64,000 nucleotides of DNA from Charina bottae. Taxonomy: Eukaryota > Chordata > Lepidosauria > Squamata > Charinaidae. The notes under the pieces are model-generated. The model ran no database searches. It saw nothing but the letters and a program-made list of their open reading frames with translations, and had not been told where the DNA came from. A program made the translations under genes and the position numbers. The stretch covers positions 2,419,001 to 2,483,000 of the forward strand of contig JALMGJ010000018.1 of NCBI GenBank assembly GCA_023362775.1, written 5' to 3'. Position 1 is the stretch's first letter, and every line of letters starts with the position of its first letter. Below, one piece after another: positions 36,940-50,156 of this stretch.

Positions 36940-37277
36940 CAAAGAGGTGGACCGGGCCAGAAAACCTAACTTAGATTTGATTTGATTTAATTCAATTGTA
37001 ATAAATTAAATACAGTTTACCAGGTTGCTTCCCAGTATTTAACTGGGGCCCCCTTCTATTACATCTGCGATGTGCCAGCACGGGTTGGAGGGCCTGTGGG
37101 ATTCACCCCCACGGCTTTGGGAAGCCACAGGTGGCACCTGGCATTCCTGATAGGACCCTTGCTAGAAGCCCGTCTAATCCCACCCAGCACCTTCCAGCCG
37201 AAGCAAAGCTCTCTGTTAAGCCAGGTATTTATTTGGGTGCAGCATGTTATGTGAACGTAGCAATGGTGTCTTGCTAA

Positions 37278-37488
37278 CTCCATGTGGCGTAGTATTAAGA
37301 GTTGGGCTGGAAGTGGGAAGACCCAGGTGCAAGTCCATCCTCAGCCACTGAAACTCACTTGGCGACTTTGGCCCAGTCACCCTCTCGCCCAACCTACCTT
37401 ACAGGGCTGTTGTTCTTGGAATATACTGAAGGGAGATCCCTATGTAAGCTGCTATGAGGCAGAATAGGCATCTAATAAAGTCACAACA
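37278..37488 (+). mobile_element. Related tRNA-derived SINE, diverged
   Basis: A tRNA-like head (TGTGGCGTAGTATTAAGAG), then CTTGGCGACTTTGGCCCAGT, TACCTTACAGGGCTGTTGTT and the end GGCATCTAATAAAG. Related to the second SINE family but diverged. Confidence 0.6.
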
Positions 37489-38189
37489 ATAGCCTAGGGC
37501 AAGGGTTTATCATCTGGTGTGAATTTAGCCACCACATTCAGAAGGCAGAGAATGGAGTGTTGGTAGTGGCATCAGAGATGAGAGAGGGAGGGATGGATGG
37601 ATGGAAAAGCAGGAATGGAACAGTCTGAAAAAGAGCATAGCCGGTTAGTAAGATCATAATTAGGACCATTCCTCGATGCAGGAACATCTGGGAGGGGGGT
37701 CAAAAAAGCCAAGTTTGAGCCTCTGCCTCAATGTAGTAGCTGCCTGCAAGAGGTCTTCGGAAACAGGCAGTTCAAAGACATGCTGGTGGTATCTCCCTGC
37801 CCTCCAGTCTGCTCTACGGGTCTTCCTCAAAGTGTGAAGGGCATGCCATGGTTTTGGAGCTGGGGTCTGCTCTGGTCCTGGTGCCAGGAGGGTCCCATCC
37901 CAGGAAGTCCTGGTGGGACCGGGTCAAATACGGAAGGTGGCGAGCACACTGCATTGACCTTTCCTGGAGCTTATCGGGTTATCTCCCGTCATGTCTTTCG
38001 GGGTAACAAGTCTGGAAGATCTCTAAGGTTTCTGTGCCTCTGCCTGAAAGGTCCCCTGAAGGTTAGTGTGGGGGAGACGTGGTTGGCTTGGGTTGGAGGT
38101 CAAGTGTTCAGAGAGATTGGAAGAGCCCCCCAGGCCAGATCTTTGCTGGTGAGCCTTTCGACCCTTCCAACCTCCATCTCAGAACCTTA

Positions 38190-38531
<342 letters not shown>

Positions 38532-38625
38532 TTATCACATGAAGCCCATCAAGTGCCTGGCTTGGTCCTGGGTGAATGTGTGGCGTGAAACTGGGTGTTA
38601 TGGGTTTTAAACCACAGTTTATGGC

Positions 38626-38693
38626 AGTGTTTCTCAACCTTGGCAACTTGAAGATGGGTGGACTTCAACTCCCAGAATTCCCCAGCCAGCATG
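38626..38693. mobile_element. Hairpin MITE, single arm, in intron 1 of SLC16A2
   Basis: CAGTGTTTCTCAACC through CCCCAGCCAGCATG is present; the complementary arm is absent. It lies about 290 bp upstream of SLC16A2 exon 2. Confidence 0.75.
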
Positions 38694-38970
38694 CTTTACG
38701 TACTGCAATTACTGGGTTTCTTCACTGCAAGGCGAATCCCCTTGTTGGGAGATTAAACCAAACATCTGGGCTTGACCCAGGTTTCCCAAGCATTCTGTCG
38801 ACACCTGTCAAGTTGAAGTTATAAGCCTTGCACTCTGCTCCACTTCCCAATTTCTCCGCATATTGATCGGGAACCCTGAAAAGATGCTATGTTTCTCTGC
38901 CTGGACAGCCAAACTGCTACCCCCCCCCTCAATTGGCCAAGGGGGCTTCTCACTCCCAATGCTCTTGACC

Positions 38971-39036
38971 AGTGCTTCTCAACCTTGGCAACGTTAAGAT
39001 GGGTGGACTTCAACTCCCAGAATTCCCCAGCCAGTA
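38971..39036. mobile_element. Hairpin MITE, single arm
   Basis: CAGTGCTTCTCAACC through CCCCAGCCAGTATG. Same arm and same orientation as the copy 340 bp away at 38626. Confidence 0.75.
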
Positions 39037-40385
39037 TGTGCTGATCGGAAACTACTTTTTTTTACAAACCGAACCTCTCTGTTTATCCATTCATTTATTC
39101 CATTTCATTCACTGAAATGTTTATTGTGCAACTTTATATAACTTTACATGCGTATCTATGAATATATGTCCTGTATGTTTTTGTTCCTTTTCAGCTTTAT
39201 TTTTTCTTTTTTAGTTTTGTGGATTCTTTTTCTTTGTATTTAGTCAAGTTAAAAAGAGCAACCCCCCTCCCCTTCATGTACTGATTTCATGTTTCCCCTT
39301 TTGAATGGGATCACTACAAAGCATTGGGTTTACCGGTTTTTCGTTGCAATTCCATGGATGGACAGGGGCTTATTCCTTGAAATAATAAATACATTTCCCC
39401 CCAGGATTAAACACTTTTTAGAGGGTTTCTCATCATATCAGCTGCAAACTGATATGACTTTGGCAGGGTTTCTTCTGATTTTCAACACAGATGAAGACAG
39501 TAAGCCAGCTCATCATCACTGCATTCCCAAAGCTTTGGGCACAAAGGATTATGTAGAGGCCTGAAAGAAGTATTCACACAACACACTAAACCAAGTTAGT
39601 GTTAATCTGAGCTAGATTTTTTGTGGGTGAATGTATTACGTGAGCCTACTACCACCACATCTGGATAGTTTTGTGATTCAAGATATTATGCAAATCCAGA
39701 AAATGGATTAAGGTTTATGCAAACACCACCCCACTTGTCCGCAAAGCTTCAGCCGAACGAGACAACCAACTTCTGATTTTTTAAAAAACTTTATTGGTTT
39801 GTTTTTCCAGAAAGAGAAACAAAAGGAAAAAGGAAGTTATGTTTTGTGATTATCCTTCCCCACTACCTTCAATCCACTGGGGCATTTGGCTTAGTGCTCT
39901 TGAAGTTACGACAAAAATATATCCGTTAAATAATACCGCTCATTACATAATGGCGAGTGAACTTCGAGAGCGATCGTGAGAAAGCATCTGCTCCTGGGAT
40001 TTGCGATTTCCCCTTTCCCCCAAGTACAGGAAGGGGGCACAATGGCTCAACGGTCAGCAAGCAGACCCAAACGCTGCTGCACATCCTTATCCACGGCTGG
40101 AAATCGCACAGGCCTTTCCCTTGTGTGGTTTCAGCCAGACAAAGCAACGCACAACCCTTGCAAGGCACACTTTTCTTTCTCGCTTTTGCGAAGTGTAACT
40201 TTGAACAGTTCCTTTTAATCGTACAACCCTACTCTAATAGAATAGGCCATCAGAGCTACCTATCTTGGAAATTTACTATGGGATGCCTCCTCAAATGGCC
40301 CTGATCTTAGGAGTGATTTGGAGAAATGAGTGTCATCCAGCTAGGAGGACAAAAAAAAAAAATGTTTCTGCTTAGGCATGTAATC

Positions 40386-40673
40386 AGGGGTGGAAGTTTG
40401 ATTGCACAGTTATGGCCATCATCTTGACCTTTTTTTCACCCCCTCCATGTGGTATCATCCTGCTTACTTTATGGCAACGTCATTGTGGGCCTGCAGAAAA
40501 GGGGCGTATGGCTTGCCAATTGTCCACCTGGGGTGTCTGCAGAATATGGTAAAAAAAAGTCAAGATGGTGGCCATGACGCTGAGATCCAAGCACATAAAG
40601 AAGGGCGGGGCTTCGATTGCAACTTTGTGGCTGCCATGTTGACTTTTTGACCACACCCTGCAGATGTCCCTGT
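40386..40673. repeat. Foldback element, same family
   Basis: CAGGGGTGGAAGTTTGATTG and GCCATCATCTTGACCTTTTT at the left; GCTGCCATGTTGACTTTTTG, CACACCCTGCAGATGTCCC at the right. A third internal arm, AAAAAAAGTCAAGATGGTGG, lies at about 40552. Confidence 0.6.
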
Positions 40674-40770
40674 CTCCATCCTATATACTGCTGTGTCTAA
40701 AAGAAGGCCTTTGTAGTTTTCAGAGGCCAGTAATTAATTGCCACAATTGTAACACAGCATGTCTCCAAAG

Positions 40771-40876
40771 CAGTGTTTCTTAACCTTGACAACTTTAAGA
40801 TGGATTGACTTCAACTCCCAGAATTATGGGAGATGAAGTCCACTCGTCTTAAAGTTGCCAAGGTTGAGAAACATTG
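40771..40876. mobile_element. Hairpin MITE, slightly shortened
   Basis: Foldback copy starting CAGTGTTTCTTAACC and ending GGTTGAGAAACATTG. The flanks CTCCAAAG (40763-40770) and CTCTAAAG (40877-40884) match at 7 of 8 bases, consistent with an aged hAT target duplication. Confidence 0.85.
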
Positions 40877-41559
40877 CTCTAAAGTATGAACTGGAAACTT
40901 GATTATTCTTTAGAATTATGACTTTAAAATCCTTGCTCTGCTACAAGTCAGCCTGAGTCCAAAGAAGTTCTTGCAAACTACACTCCATGTCTCATTCTTG
41001 GGGCTGTTATAGCAGATTAATATGAAGAATGTGAAGGCCTGTTGTTTATACACAAACCTTGATGGTCATCATCAAACTGTTTGCTGGGGTGGGGGAAGAT
41101 CACCAAACTGCCTTCTGCTCAATCACTCTCTACTTATCTGAAATCCTAATTTTGACTGTACTTCAAACGTGGAATTTGGTTCAGACATGCAGTCCAATGC
41201 ATGTGATTCTTGAATGCAAGTTCTCTTCCTAGCTCTGATTACTCCCTCTGCAGATTTGGCCTGACTGGTGCTGGATTGCATGCACCATCTTTGGACTCCT
41301 TTGATCTGCTTTAAGAAGGAAAGTCTGTTGTGGTTTGCATGTCTGTTGAAAGATGCTTGGCTCAACCGATTCTTCATGGGTGGCAAAAGCCAGACTTGAA
41401 GGATGACATACAATGAAAATCAATGAAGTTAATGAAAATCAATGAAACAAAAAGCCATTGATGGCTTTGCATCAGTTTGCTTTAAGCCCAGTCCCTCTGT
41501 CATCTTTTAAAAAGGGCATAGCTTGAATTATTATTTTAAAAGAGCATAGCTTGAATTAT

Positions 41560-42059
41560 TCTTTAATATATAATAAGTCTACCTATGGAAAACAGACATA
41601 GAAATGCTTCAAATCATATAGCATGGCATGGAAAGAAGAATGCTAAAGATCTTGCTCAAAGTTCGGACCAGAAATGAGGAAATATGACAAACCAACCTCA
41701 AAAATGTCATAATAGCAAAATGGAAATATAAATGGGCAGGACACATTGATACATTTTTTTAAAGATGAATGCAAAAAGTGACGTGGTGGTCCTACAATTA
41801 CACATGTCCATTTGGTAGACTTCCTACAAGATGGAGAGAAGGTAGACTTTGTGCATGAAATGGAAAAAAAATGCACTTATGACTTATGGTTTTGATGATT
41901 ATAAAAAAAATGGATAATAGAAAAAAGTGAGCTTTTCTGGTAATCATAGAGTAGAAGATAATTTTGTAATCATACTTATATTTGCTGCAGAGAAAATCGG
42001 AAGCTTCTTTCTATTTCTTTTTATTCTTTCTCACTGCACTTTTGTATTTTCCTTTTTCT

Positions 42060-42116
<57 letters not shown>

Positions 42117-42192
42117 TCTCTATTTTCTATTAGTCGGTGTTAGTTTTTATGTTTTCTTTAGAACTTTTAATAAAATTTATTGGGGAAAAAAA
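41560..42192 (+). mobile_element. Composite LINE remnant: RTE-like piece and L1-type 3' end
   Basis: About 41590-41780 translates in part to a pattern like ERRMLKILLK...AKWKYKWAGHI, which resembles the C-terminal WAGH region of RTE-type elements. From about 42030 the sequence (CACTGCACTTTTGTATTTTC, a CTTT run, then TTTTAATAAAATTTATTGGG and A8) matches the 3' end of the deleted L1 at 28476-29830. The boundary between the two parts is not clear. Confidence 0.55.
42057..42116. repeat. (CTTT)n microsatellite
   Basis: Lies inside an L1-type 3' region, which likely seeded it. Confidence 0.95.
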
Positions 42193-42376
42193 AAGATGGC
42201 GAGATGGACAACTGGAACAACATAGCAAAAGACCAAATGAAATATAAGTATCTGTTGAAGTTGTTGCTTGAGATATCAACACTATCTGGATGAATATGAT
42301 GATAAGTGATAACAAATCTTTCTTTAAAAAAAATACAACCTTAAATGCTAATAGTATGCTTGTAAAGAAGTTGGCA

Positions 42377-42711
42377 AGGGGCGTGGTGGCTCAGTGGGTA
42401 AGACGCCAGGCTTGTTGATCAGAAGATCGCAAGTTTGGAGGTTCGAATCCCTAGCCCTGTGTGCGGAGTGAGCTCCCGCACTAGCTCCAGCTCTTGCCAA
42501 CCTAGCAATTCGAAAGCATGCAAAGGCAAGTAGATGAATAGGTACCACTTCGGTGGGATGGTAACAGCGTTCCGCGCGTGTCATGCGGCTACATGACAGT
42601 GGAAGCGTCTTCGGACAACGCTGGCTCTTCGGCTAAGAAACGGAGATGAGCACCGGCCCCTAGAGTCAGACACAACTGCACAAATGTGCGGGGGGAACCT
42701 TTACCTTTACC
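42377..42711 (+). mobile_element. tRNA-derived SINE with 14-bp TSD
   Basis: Same family. The exact duplication TAAAGAAGTTGGCA flanks it at 42363-42376 and 42712-42725, showing a complete insertion. Confidence 0.92.
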
Positions 42712-44090
42712 TAAAGAAGTTGGCATCACAAACTCTAGCCAATCAGTACTTCCCTCAGCCAGATGTTTTCCAACTGAACAAGGCTGAAAACCTGCCAAAC
42801 TGTCTTTGAGAGATTTTGGGGAAGAAGAAAACTTCAGCAAGAATGCTTCCAAACACTAAAAATTTCCAAACTTCTTGTGCCTTGAATGAGCCTGGCTAGT
42901 GAATTCATATGTCCAGTAAAAGTGGCATCTAGCAGAAGACCCTTTTTCAAGTATGAAGAGAGCATCATTCAAAAAGGAAACAAAGGCCACCCTTTCAGAT
43001 GTGCTGCGCCCACATACAGCCCTCTTCTTTGGAAGACCAGTGAGAAATACTTGGACAAGCTTAGCCAGATCAAGGAGAAAACGGTGAGATAAAAGCTGAA
43101 AACAAGCCAGCTTCCTCCAACCCAGAGCCTTCTCAATACATCATCAGACTTGTAGCTGGGAGGGCCGGAACTTGTAGCGGAATATCTTTGGAAGGCAGAA
43201 GGTTGGTGAAGACGTCCTTTTAGCAAACATCTACCTGGGAGGTCTCCTGCCCAAGAAAGGTTTTGAATCCACAGCAGGCAGGTGGAATTTAACTGACAGG
43301 AATCCCTTTTCCTTTCTCTGGAAGGGAAACATGCCCCTTGCTTTTCTGCTCCAAACCAGCCAGGTATTTTGCTTGGCAAAGTGAACAAGTCAGCATTTCC
43401 TGGGTTTCGTTTCCCACATCTCTAAAACACCAATCTGAGGAAACTCAACTTTCCCCCGAGAGCCAAAACTAAGAATATATGACTTGAATTATGGTTTTTG
43501 GTTTTAAAAAAAAACATTGGCTGGACAAGCTGAAACCTAGGATGGGTGAGAAAACGGCTTGTTGTTTGTAGAGCTGTTGGAATTGCCATGTGTAGCAGCA
43601 AAATTGCCAAACCCTACCAGGCTACAGTTAAATGGCCTTTTTTCACAGCTTCATGGAATCCTATCAACCGGATGTCTGTAATAAATTCCAGACTCTGATC
43701 ATTCTGTTCCAGGCACTCTTTGCTTTTAAAACCCTTTTCAATATATTACTTGTGCAGCCAAACAGCCAGGACTCCTCTTGCACCATAAACATTCACATGT
43801 TTAGTGTAAATTTCCAACCCTATGTAGACAATCTAAGGAAGCTTATGATGTCACCTGACTGAATTTTTTAATCTCTGAAAGGCACTGCTTGCTTTGGTTG
43901 CAACAGACTACCATGGTTTTTCTTACATTGGTTGCAACAGACTAACATGGTTTTCTGGACACCAATTTGGCAGCTCCCTTGAGCATATATACCCAGATCG
44001 ATCACATATTAAATTGTGCAGACGAATTGAGTTTTCATTCCACTGATTGCAAACAGGCGCTGCCAAATGCTGGAAAATGGTGCCATAATC

Positions 44091-44575
44091 CAGGGGTGCC
44101 TTCAAGGGGTAAAAGGTTAAGGTTCCCCCCACACATTTGTGCAGTCGTGTCCGACTCTAGGGGCCGGTGCTCATCTCCGTTTCTTAGCTGAAGAGCCAGC
44201 GTTATCCGAAGATGCTTCCACGGTCATGTGGCCGGCATGCACGCAGAACGCTGTTACCTTCCCACCGAAGTGGTACCTATTCATCTACTTGCATTTGCAT
44301 GCTTTCGAATTGCTAGGTTGGCAAGAGCTGGGGCGAGTGCGGGAGCTCACTCCGTCACGCGGGACTAGGGATTCGAACCTCCGAACTTGCGATCTTCCGA
44401 TCGACAAGCCTGGCATCTTACCCGCTGAGCCACCACGCCCCTATTGTCTTCAAGGGGACGGGTGTCAAAAAAGTCAAGATGGCAGCCCCAACTGTACCAT
44501 CTAAGCCTTGCCCCCTTGTTACATGTTTTGATGCAGATAAACAGGGACAAGGCTCCAATTGTGTGGACACCCCAT
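44091..44575. repeat. Foldback element split by a SINE
   Basis: Starts CAGGGGTGCCTTCAAGGGG, is split by the SINE at 44110-44447, and resumes GACGGGTGTCAAAAAAGTC. The right end is GTGTGGACACCCCATG. Confidence 0.55.
44110..44447 (-). mobile_element. tRNA-derived SINE with 10-bp TSD
   Basis: Minus orientation; tRNA-like head at the high-coordinate end (GGCTCAGCGGGTAAGATG in reverse). The duplication CTTCAAGGGG lies at 44100-44109 and 44448-44457. It is inserted inside a foldback element that starts at about 44091. Confidence 0.9.
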
Positions 44576-45094
44576 GACAATCGCTCGCCATTTTGAGGCA
44601 GCAAAGGCACAAAATGGAAGCTGAGGGCCTAAAATAAACAACAAAGGAAAAGAACGCTGTTTCCTTGGCAGACCTCGGCACGGTTTTCCCTGGAGACACA
44701 AGTGTTGTGCAAGCAGGATTTGAAGAAATCATCCCTGTCCTGTTGCTGCCTGGAAAACTTCAAACACTGCGGTTGCCCTGCTGCAACATCCTTCCCTTAC
44801 GGAAAAGGATGCTGTATTCCTGTCACAGGGAAGTGAGGCTAAGTCGCTTGTTAACTGAGCTCCCGTTCCTGTGGCTACAGCTTTCTGGGCAAGGTGGGGA
44901 CCGACATGTCTGAAGTTCCAACTCGCTGGAAATGTCAACACTACGGCTGTGAACATTCATCTGTCGAGAACATTCCACGGTGGTAGTGTTGACATTTCCA
45001 ATGATTTCTCTCTCTCTCTCTCTCTCCCTGAGATCAACTGGGTGCCGGCTTGTTCCCAACGGTGTCTGCAGGAGGGTCAGAAGAGTTAAGACAG

Positions 45095-45206
45095 TGGCTG
45101 CACCTGTGTGAATGAAGCTCACCCCTTTTGTACAGGTATCACGGAGCCAGGTGGTGGCGGCGACCACCTTGACTGTTTTAACAACCCCCTACAGATGTCC
45201 CTGCAA
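45095..45206. repeat. Foldback family, degraded copy
   Basis: GGCGACCACCTTGACTGTTT and CAACCCCCTACAGATGTCCC form a right arm; the left arm is weak. Confidence 0.45.
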
Positions 45207-45824
45207 GGACCTTGGTTAGTTAAGCCAGACTCACCATACCTTGCCTCTGCAACGTTTCCATTATATGATTGAATGTTACCACTTCGGAGGCCCTAAATCT
45301 CTATGTAAAATAGACGTGTTAATCTGTTTCAATGTTCGAACATGCCCAGACTAATTGTGGTCCGTTGGCTCATGCAATGTCCTTGTTTCTGCTTGTTTCT
45401 CCCCCAGGTTGGTGAATCAGAAGTAGCAGCCCTGCCAAAGAGCCAAACCAACAGGATACAGAAGGCTCCAGTGTGCGCCCCATGTGAGTTTCCGTGCACA
45501 TGAGGGCACCGGGCCTCAGCAAACAATTTTGAATTACATCAATTAGACCTACCGGGTAACTCCATCATCTGTCTTGCTGTCCTCCTGGGCTCTGGGCAAG
45601 GGGAGACACTCTTCCTTGAATACTTAAAGCCATGCATCTACAATCCCTTTCTTTTAACAGATTTCGGCGCGCGCACACACACAAAAATCAATTTTCAGAA
45701 TGTTGAAGTGCTGCTTTAGGAAGAAAATGCATTTGTGAGATCAAGGATTTCTGGCCAATTTATGCTATCCACATTAAAAAAAAAAACAAATCTGTTTCCC
45801 TCTCCCCCCCTCCCATCAATCAAG

Positions 45825-45892
45825 GGAAGGGTCCCCGTTGGGGGAGATGGGCGGTAATATAAATCTAATAAAATAAAATAAATAAATAAAGA
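45825..45892 (+). mobile_element. CR1/L2-type LINE 3' tail
   Basis: GGGGGAGATGGGCGGTAATA followed by an (AATA)n tail. Confidence 0.65.
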
Positions 45893-45899
45893 AGCTAAA

Positions 45900-46038
45900 C
45901 AGGGGTGTCATCCAAGTGTGGTCAGAGAAAAGACAGGGGCCCCATGGATATGATTGAAGCTCCATCCATTTTTATGGACATCACAGAGCTTGGATTGCCC
46001 CATCATGACTTTTTGACCACACCTTGCAGACACCCCTG
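45900..46038. repeat. Foldback element, same family
   Basis: Starts CAGGGGTGTCATCC and ends GCAGACACCCCTG, with CATCATGACTTTTTGACCAC next to the right end. Confidence 0.65.
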
Positions 46039-47701
46039 AAACGGAAGATCAGCCTTCCCCAATCGCTGCTCTCCAGATGTTTGGGAACCAATTCCCATAA
46101 CAAAGCAACCATTAAGGCCAGTGGCTAATGCAGGCTGGGTACATTGAGAGTTGGGATCTCCCAGTTCTGGATGGCCCCAGGCTGGGGAAAGTTTAAATAT
46201 TAAACACAGCAAATGTATTTTCACAGCAAGCTTGTTGCATGAATTCTGGCTAGCAAACGCTGCCGTAAATCTTCTTGCTCCCTCTTAATTGTAATTGCTC
46301 TGTAATGCTTTCAGAAGAGACCGACTCATGAAGAAATACTACCACAAGGGAAGAAATAGGGAACAGAACATGGGAGGGAATTATTTTTTTTGGCATGATA
46401 TTAAACGCTTCTTCACATAACGTGAACCTCTTTTATCATCTGCAGGCAATAACAAGGAAATAATGGAACAAAGCATTAGCGGCCCGCTGCAACCTTTGTT
46501 GAATTGGCCGGCTTAATGGCTTCCAACAGATCCAGCCAATAAAAATAAAACTTTGTTGGACAAAGAAGATGCCGTTATTTTTGACTTTCTGTTACCCGAT
46601 GCTAGGTTTTTCAGCCGCGAACATCAAAATACCTTGCAAACGACTGGAGGAATGGAATGCTTATATTTTGACACTACATACATTCTCACAGACTTGATCA
46701 GAAACACAATGTTGTGACTAGGAGCAAGATTCTTGCTAGACTCCTGTTTGTGTACCCAGAGGATGAAGTGCAGAGATTTCTGCATCCACAGATAACTGGA
46801 AAAAAACAGGTGTATCAGGAGAGGTGGCAGGGAGGGGGTGGGGGCATATGTAAAACAGAGGCAGTATTTGTTTCTGTTTCCATCTTGACTTGATTTACCT
46901 TCCCCATGGACACTGGTTTTAAAAAAATAACTAAATGAATTGTTTCTCGTTTTGAACAACTTACAGCCCACTGACAATATGTGTCTTCCTTGCAGACTGC
47001 ACACACACGGGTCACAAGTTCCACAAACCCATGTAATATTTTAACAAGCCACGGTAGCCTGGTTCATAGCAGAATGCCAGGAACCATAGAGGAAAGATCA
47101 GCTGGGCTTACATTTTATGCTGAGCCAAAAAGAAATGGACTTATTTGACTTCAGAAGTGAATGGAATATTGCAATGAAGCAAGCAGCATCGTGGTTGCCA
47201 TCTTGCCTTCAGTGATCCTCCCTACCCATCCCCCTGGACACTCCTAGGTTTCGCAAGAATGTTTTTGTGGAAAAGTGGAAAGGACAGAAGCTGTTAGGCT
47301 TTTTATGGAAACTCTGTTTTTTGTTTGAAAATGCAAATGATTTGTAAGCTCAAGTAATGAAAGTCAAGGGGCACAGTGAAAGAATGAGACTAAGATGAAA
47401 TATGAAGTAGAGCAAATAATGGCAACAGCCTTAGAATTGACAATGAAGATACTGAAGTAGACAGCTTCTTCCTTTTAGGATCAACCATCAACAGTAAAGG
47501 AACAAGCGGTCAAGAAATAAGTTGCAGACCAGACTCGGTAGAGCAGCCATGAAGGTCTTGGAAAAGACATTCAGATGCTGGGACACATCTATATCCACAA
47601 AGGCCAGAATTATGCAGGCAATGGTTTTCCCTTGACATGATATTCTATTCAATGGAAACAAAAATTGGACTTTAAAGAAGCAGGACAGATGGAGAACTGA
47701 T

Positions 47702-47850
47702 GCTTTTTTAACTATTTGGTAAATTGTATATTTTAGATGTTTTTATATTTATCCTTTTAATATGGTTCTTATTGTAAACTGCCCAGAGTTCCCCTTTTCT
47801 GGGGGAGATGGGCGGTGGCAAAATTTGAATTATAAATAAATAAACGAACT
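47702..47850 (+). mobile_element. CR1/L2-type LINE 3' end nested in BovB
   Basis: TTGTAAACTGCCCAGAGTTC, GGGGGAGATGGGCGGTGGC and a (TAAA)n-like tail are the usual CR1/L2-group 3' terminus. It lies inside the BovB copy at 47404-48525. Confidence 0.75.
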
Positions 47851-47953
47851 TTGGTGTTGGAGAAGATTCCTGAGAATACCGTGGACAGCCAAGAAAACAA
47901 ACAAATGGATTATCAAACTAATCAGTCCAGAGTTCTCCCTGGTGCACAAATGA

Positions 47954-48278
47954 AAAGGTAAAGGTTCCCCCCGCACATTTGTGCAGTCGTGTCCGACTCT
48001 AGGGGCCGGTGCTCATCTCTGTTTGTTAGCCGAAGAGCCAGCGTTGTCCGAAGACGCTTCCATGGTCATGTGGCCGGCATGACACACACGGAACGCTGTT
48101 ACCTTCCCACCGAAGTGGTACCTATTTATCTACTTGCATTTGCATGCTTTTGAATTGCTAGGTTGGCAAGAGCTGGGGCGAGTGCGGGAGCTCACTCCGT
48201 CACGGGGGGTTAGGGATTTGAACCTCCGAACTTGCGATCTTCTGATCGACAAGCCTGGCGTCTTACCCGCTGAGCCAC
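47954..48278 (-). mobile_element. tRNA-derived SINE nested in BovB
   Basis: Minus orientation, same family, splitting the BovB copy at 47404-48525. BovB sequence resumes directly after the tRNA-like head. Confidence 0.9.
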
Positions 48279-48837
48279 TCAAATCATCCCACTTCGGACA
48301 CATTATGCGAAGATCTAACTTTCTGGAAAAGGGTCTATGTTGGGAAAGGTGAAAAGAAATTGAATGACCAGCAGCAAGGTGGATGGACTGGATTGCAGCA
48401 GTGATGGGTGCAGCACTGGAAGATCTAAAGGCCCAGGTTGGGGACAGATCACCCTGGAGAAGGTCTATGTCTAGGATCACTAAAAGTGGACACCCGCTTG
48501 ATGGCACATAGTCCATCAATCACATCCTGCTATTGTTTTTGGATTGTGGTGCAAATGGCCTTTTCAAAATTCTCCTCAGCCTCCTCTCAGAAACTGGGCG
48601 GCTGGTTTCTCTGCATTTTTCCATGGGAAGTTCTCTAAAAAATTCTCAAAAAAATTTCCTCCTCAGAGATGATAGAAACACATCTATTGAACAGCACCCA
48701 AAGGCCAGTATTTCCTTCTCTAGACTTTTCTTGCGACTGAATGTGAAGACAGGATACTGTAGATGCAGACCCCTGGAGAGAGGACGGGATGATGGAAATC
48801 ATGATATTCCCACACGGCTATTGGCCATCTTATCAGG

Positions 48838-50156
48838 TCAGGGAAAGTTATTTGACTTATTGATAACATGCTTGCTGGAAGAACCTTTTTTGTGGCAATG
48901 GGAAAGGATACTAGTGTCCCTAAAATATTAAATAATGGCTTACCACAAGGCTCGGTCCTTGCACCCCCTTTTTTTAACCTATACATAGCCGACATACCCT
49001 ATACAAAGTCCAGGAAGTTTGGCTATGTGGACGACTGGGCTATAGCCACTCAACATATGAGATAACTTTTGAGATAACTGAAGATGTTCTTATCACTGAC
49101 TTAGAAATACTGGATAAATATTTCTGTAAGTGGAGGTTACAGCTTAATCCAACTAAGACGGAAGTAACATGCTGTCATCTGTGTAATAGATCAGCAGGGA
49201 GAGAACTTAATGTAAGACTTAAGGGAACTTGACTTAATCACAACATGTATCCCAAGTAACTCGGGGTGACTTTAGACAGGACGCTCTCCTATAAAGAACA
49301 TCTGATGAAGACTGCCGCCAAACTGAGAAGTAGAAATAACATCTTACACAAATTATGTGGCACTAGTTAGGGTTTGGCAAAGGATACGTTACGAGTATCT
49401 GCACTCAGTTTGGTGTACTCAGCAGCAGAGCATTGTGCCCCAGTGTGGCTTAATAGTCCGCACACAAGCAGGATTGATGCACAACTGCATGAGTCAATGC
49501 GCATCGTCAGTGGGACAATACGATCTACTCCCACGTACTGGCTGCCTGTTCTGAGTCATATATCACCCCCGGATGTAAGACGGAAAAACGCCCTCCTTCA
49601 AGAATACTGGAAGATTATTGATAACCCCCAGCTGCCAATATTGAGTGACATGACCTACCTGGAACGAAATAGGCTGAGATCTAGACACCCAGCCATCTCA
49701 ACTGCTAAATCACTTGTAGAAGATGACTTTAACATCCACAATATGCGGAAACAGTACTGGCTGGAGAATTGCCCTCCACAATGTCGAAGCTTGCCCTGCA
49801 TCTTGGAAAAAACACCTGGATTTGACCAGCTCCGTGCGATATGGACAACCTTGAACCGAATTCGCACGGGCCATGGTAGATGTGCAGATGCCCTTTATCA
49901 GTGGGGCAAAATAACATCACCGAATTGTGACTGTGGGGCTGAAAAACAAACTATCCAGCATATAGTGACAGAGTGCCAAAACAGAGCCTATAATGATTTC
50001 GCTGATTTCCTGTGACAAATGAAGCAAAAAATTGTATTTGTAAATTGGACATATGCCTATACTTTTATACTTTATATTTTATATCTTGTATTTTATCTCC
50101 CATGTTTTTTATTCTATTGAATTGCGATGTGAATATGCCATACGATAAATAAATAA
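48838..50156 (+). pseudogene. Non-LTR retrotransposon reverse transcriptase relic
   Basis: An RT fragment: NNGLPQGSVLAPPFFNLYIA (motif B), KFGYVDDWAIATQH with the YxDD catalytic motif (about 49015-49055), then in a shifted frame LQLNPTKTEVTCCHL. A 213-codon frame (49374-50015) follows, ending with HGRCADALYQWGKI, CDCGAEKQTIQHIVTECQ, a Cys/His cluster seen at the C-terminus of jockey/CR1-like polymerases. Several stops and frame changes break the ORF and the N-terminal endonuclease is absent. The 3' part is AT-rich and ends AATAAATAAG. The clade is unresolved (jockey/CR1 group). Confidence 0.75.

Larger units (their letters stand above)
47404..48525 (+). pseudogene. BovB (RTE) LINE copy broken by two later insertions
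   Basis: Begins at the same point of the consensus as the copy at 58558 (CCTTAGAATTGACAATGAAG). It is interrupted first at about 47702-47850 by a CR1/L2-type 3' end, then at 47954-48278 by a tRNA-derived SINE, after which BovB resumes at CAAATCATCCCACTTCGGAC. The intact copy at 58558-59215 shows that both inserts are absent from the family sequence. Coding frames are destroyed. Confidence 0.85.

Noticed and set aside
36361..36942. 193-codon Pro/Ser-rich minus-strand frame and its plus-strand Arg/Glu/Gly counterpart
   Set aside because: Both are translations of the GGGA-type microsatellite.
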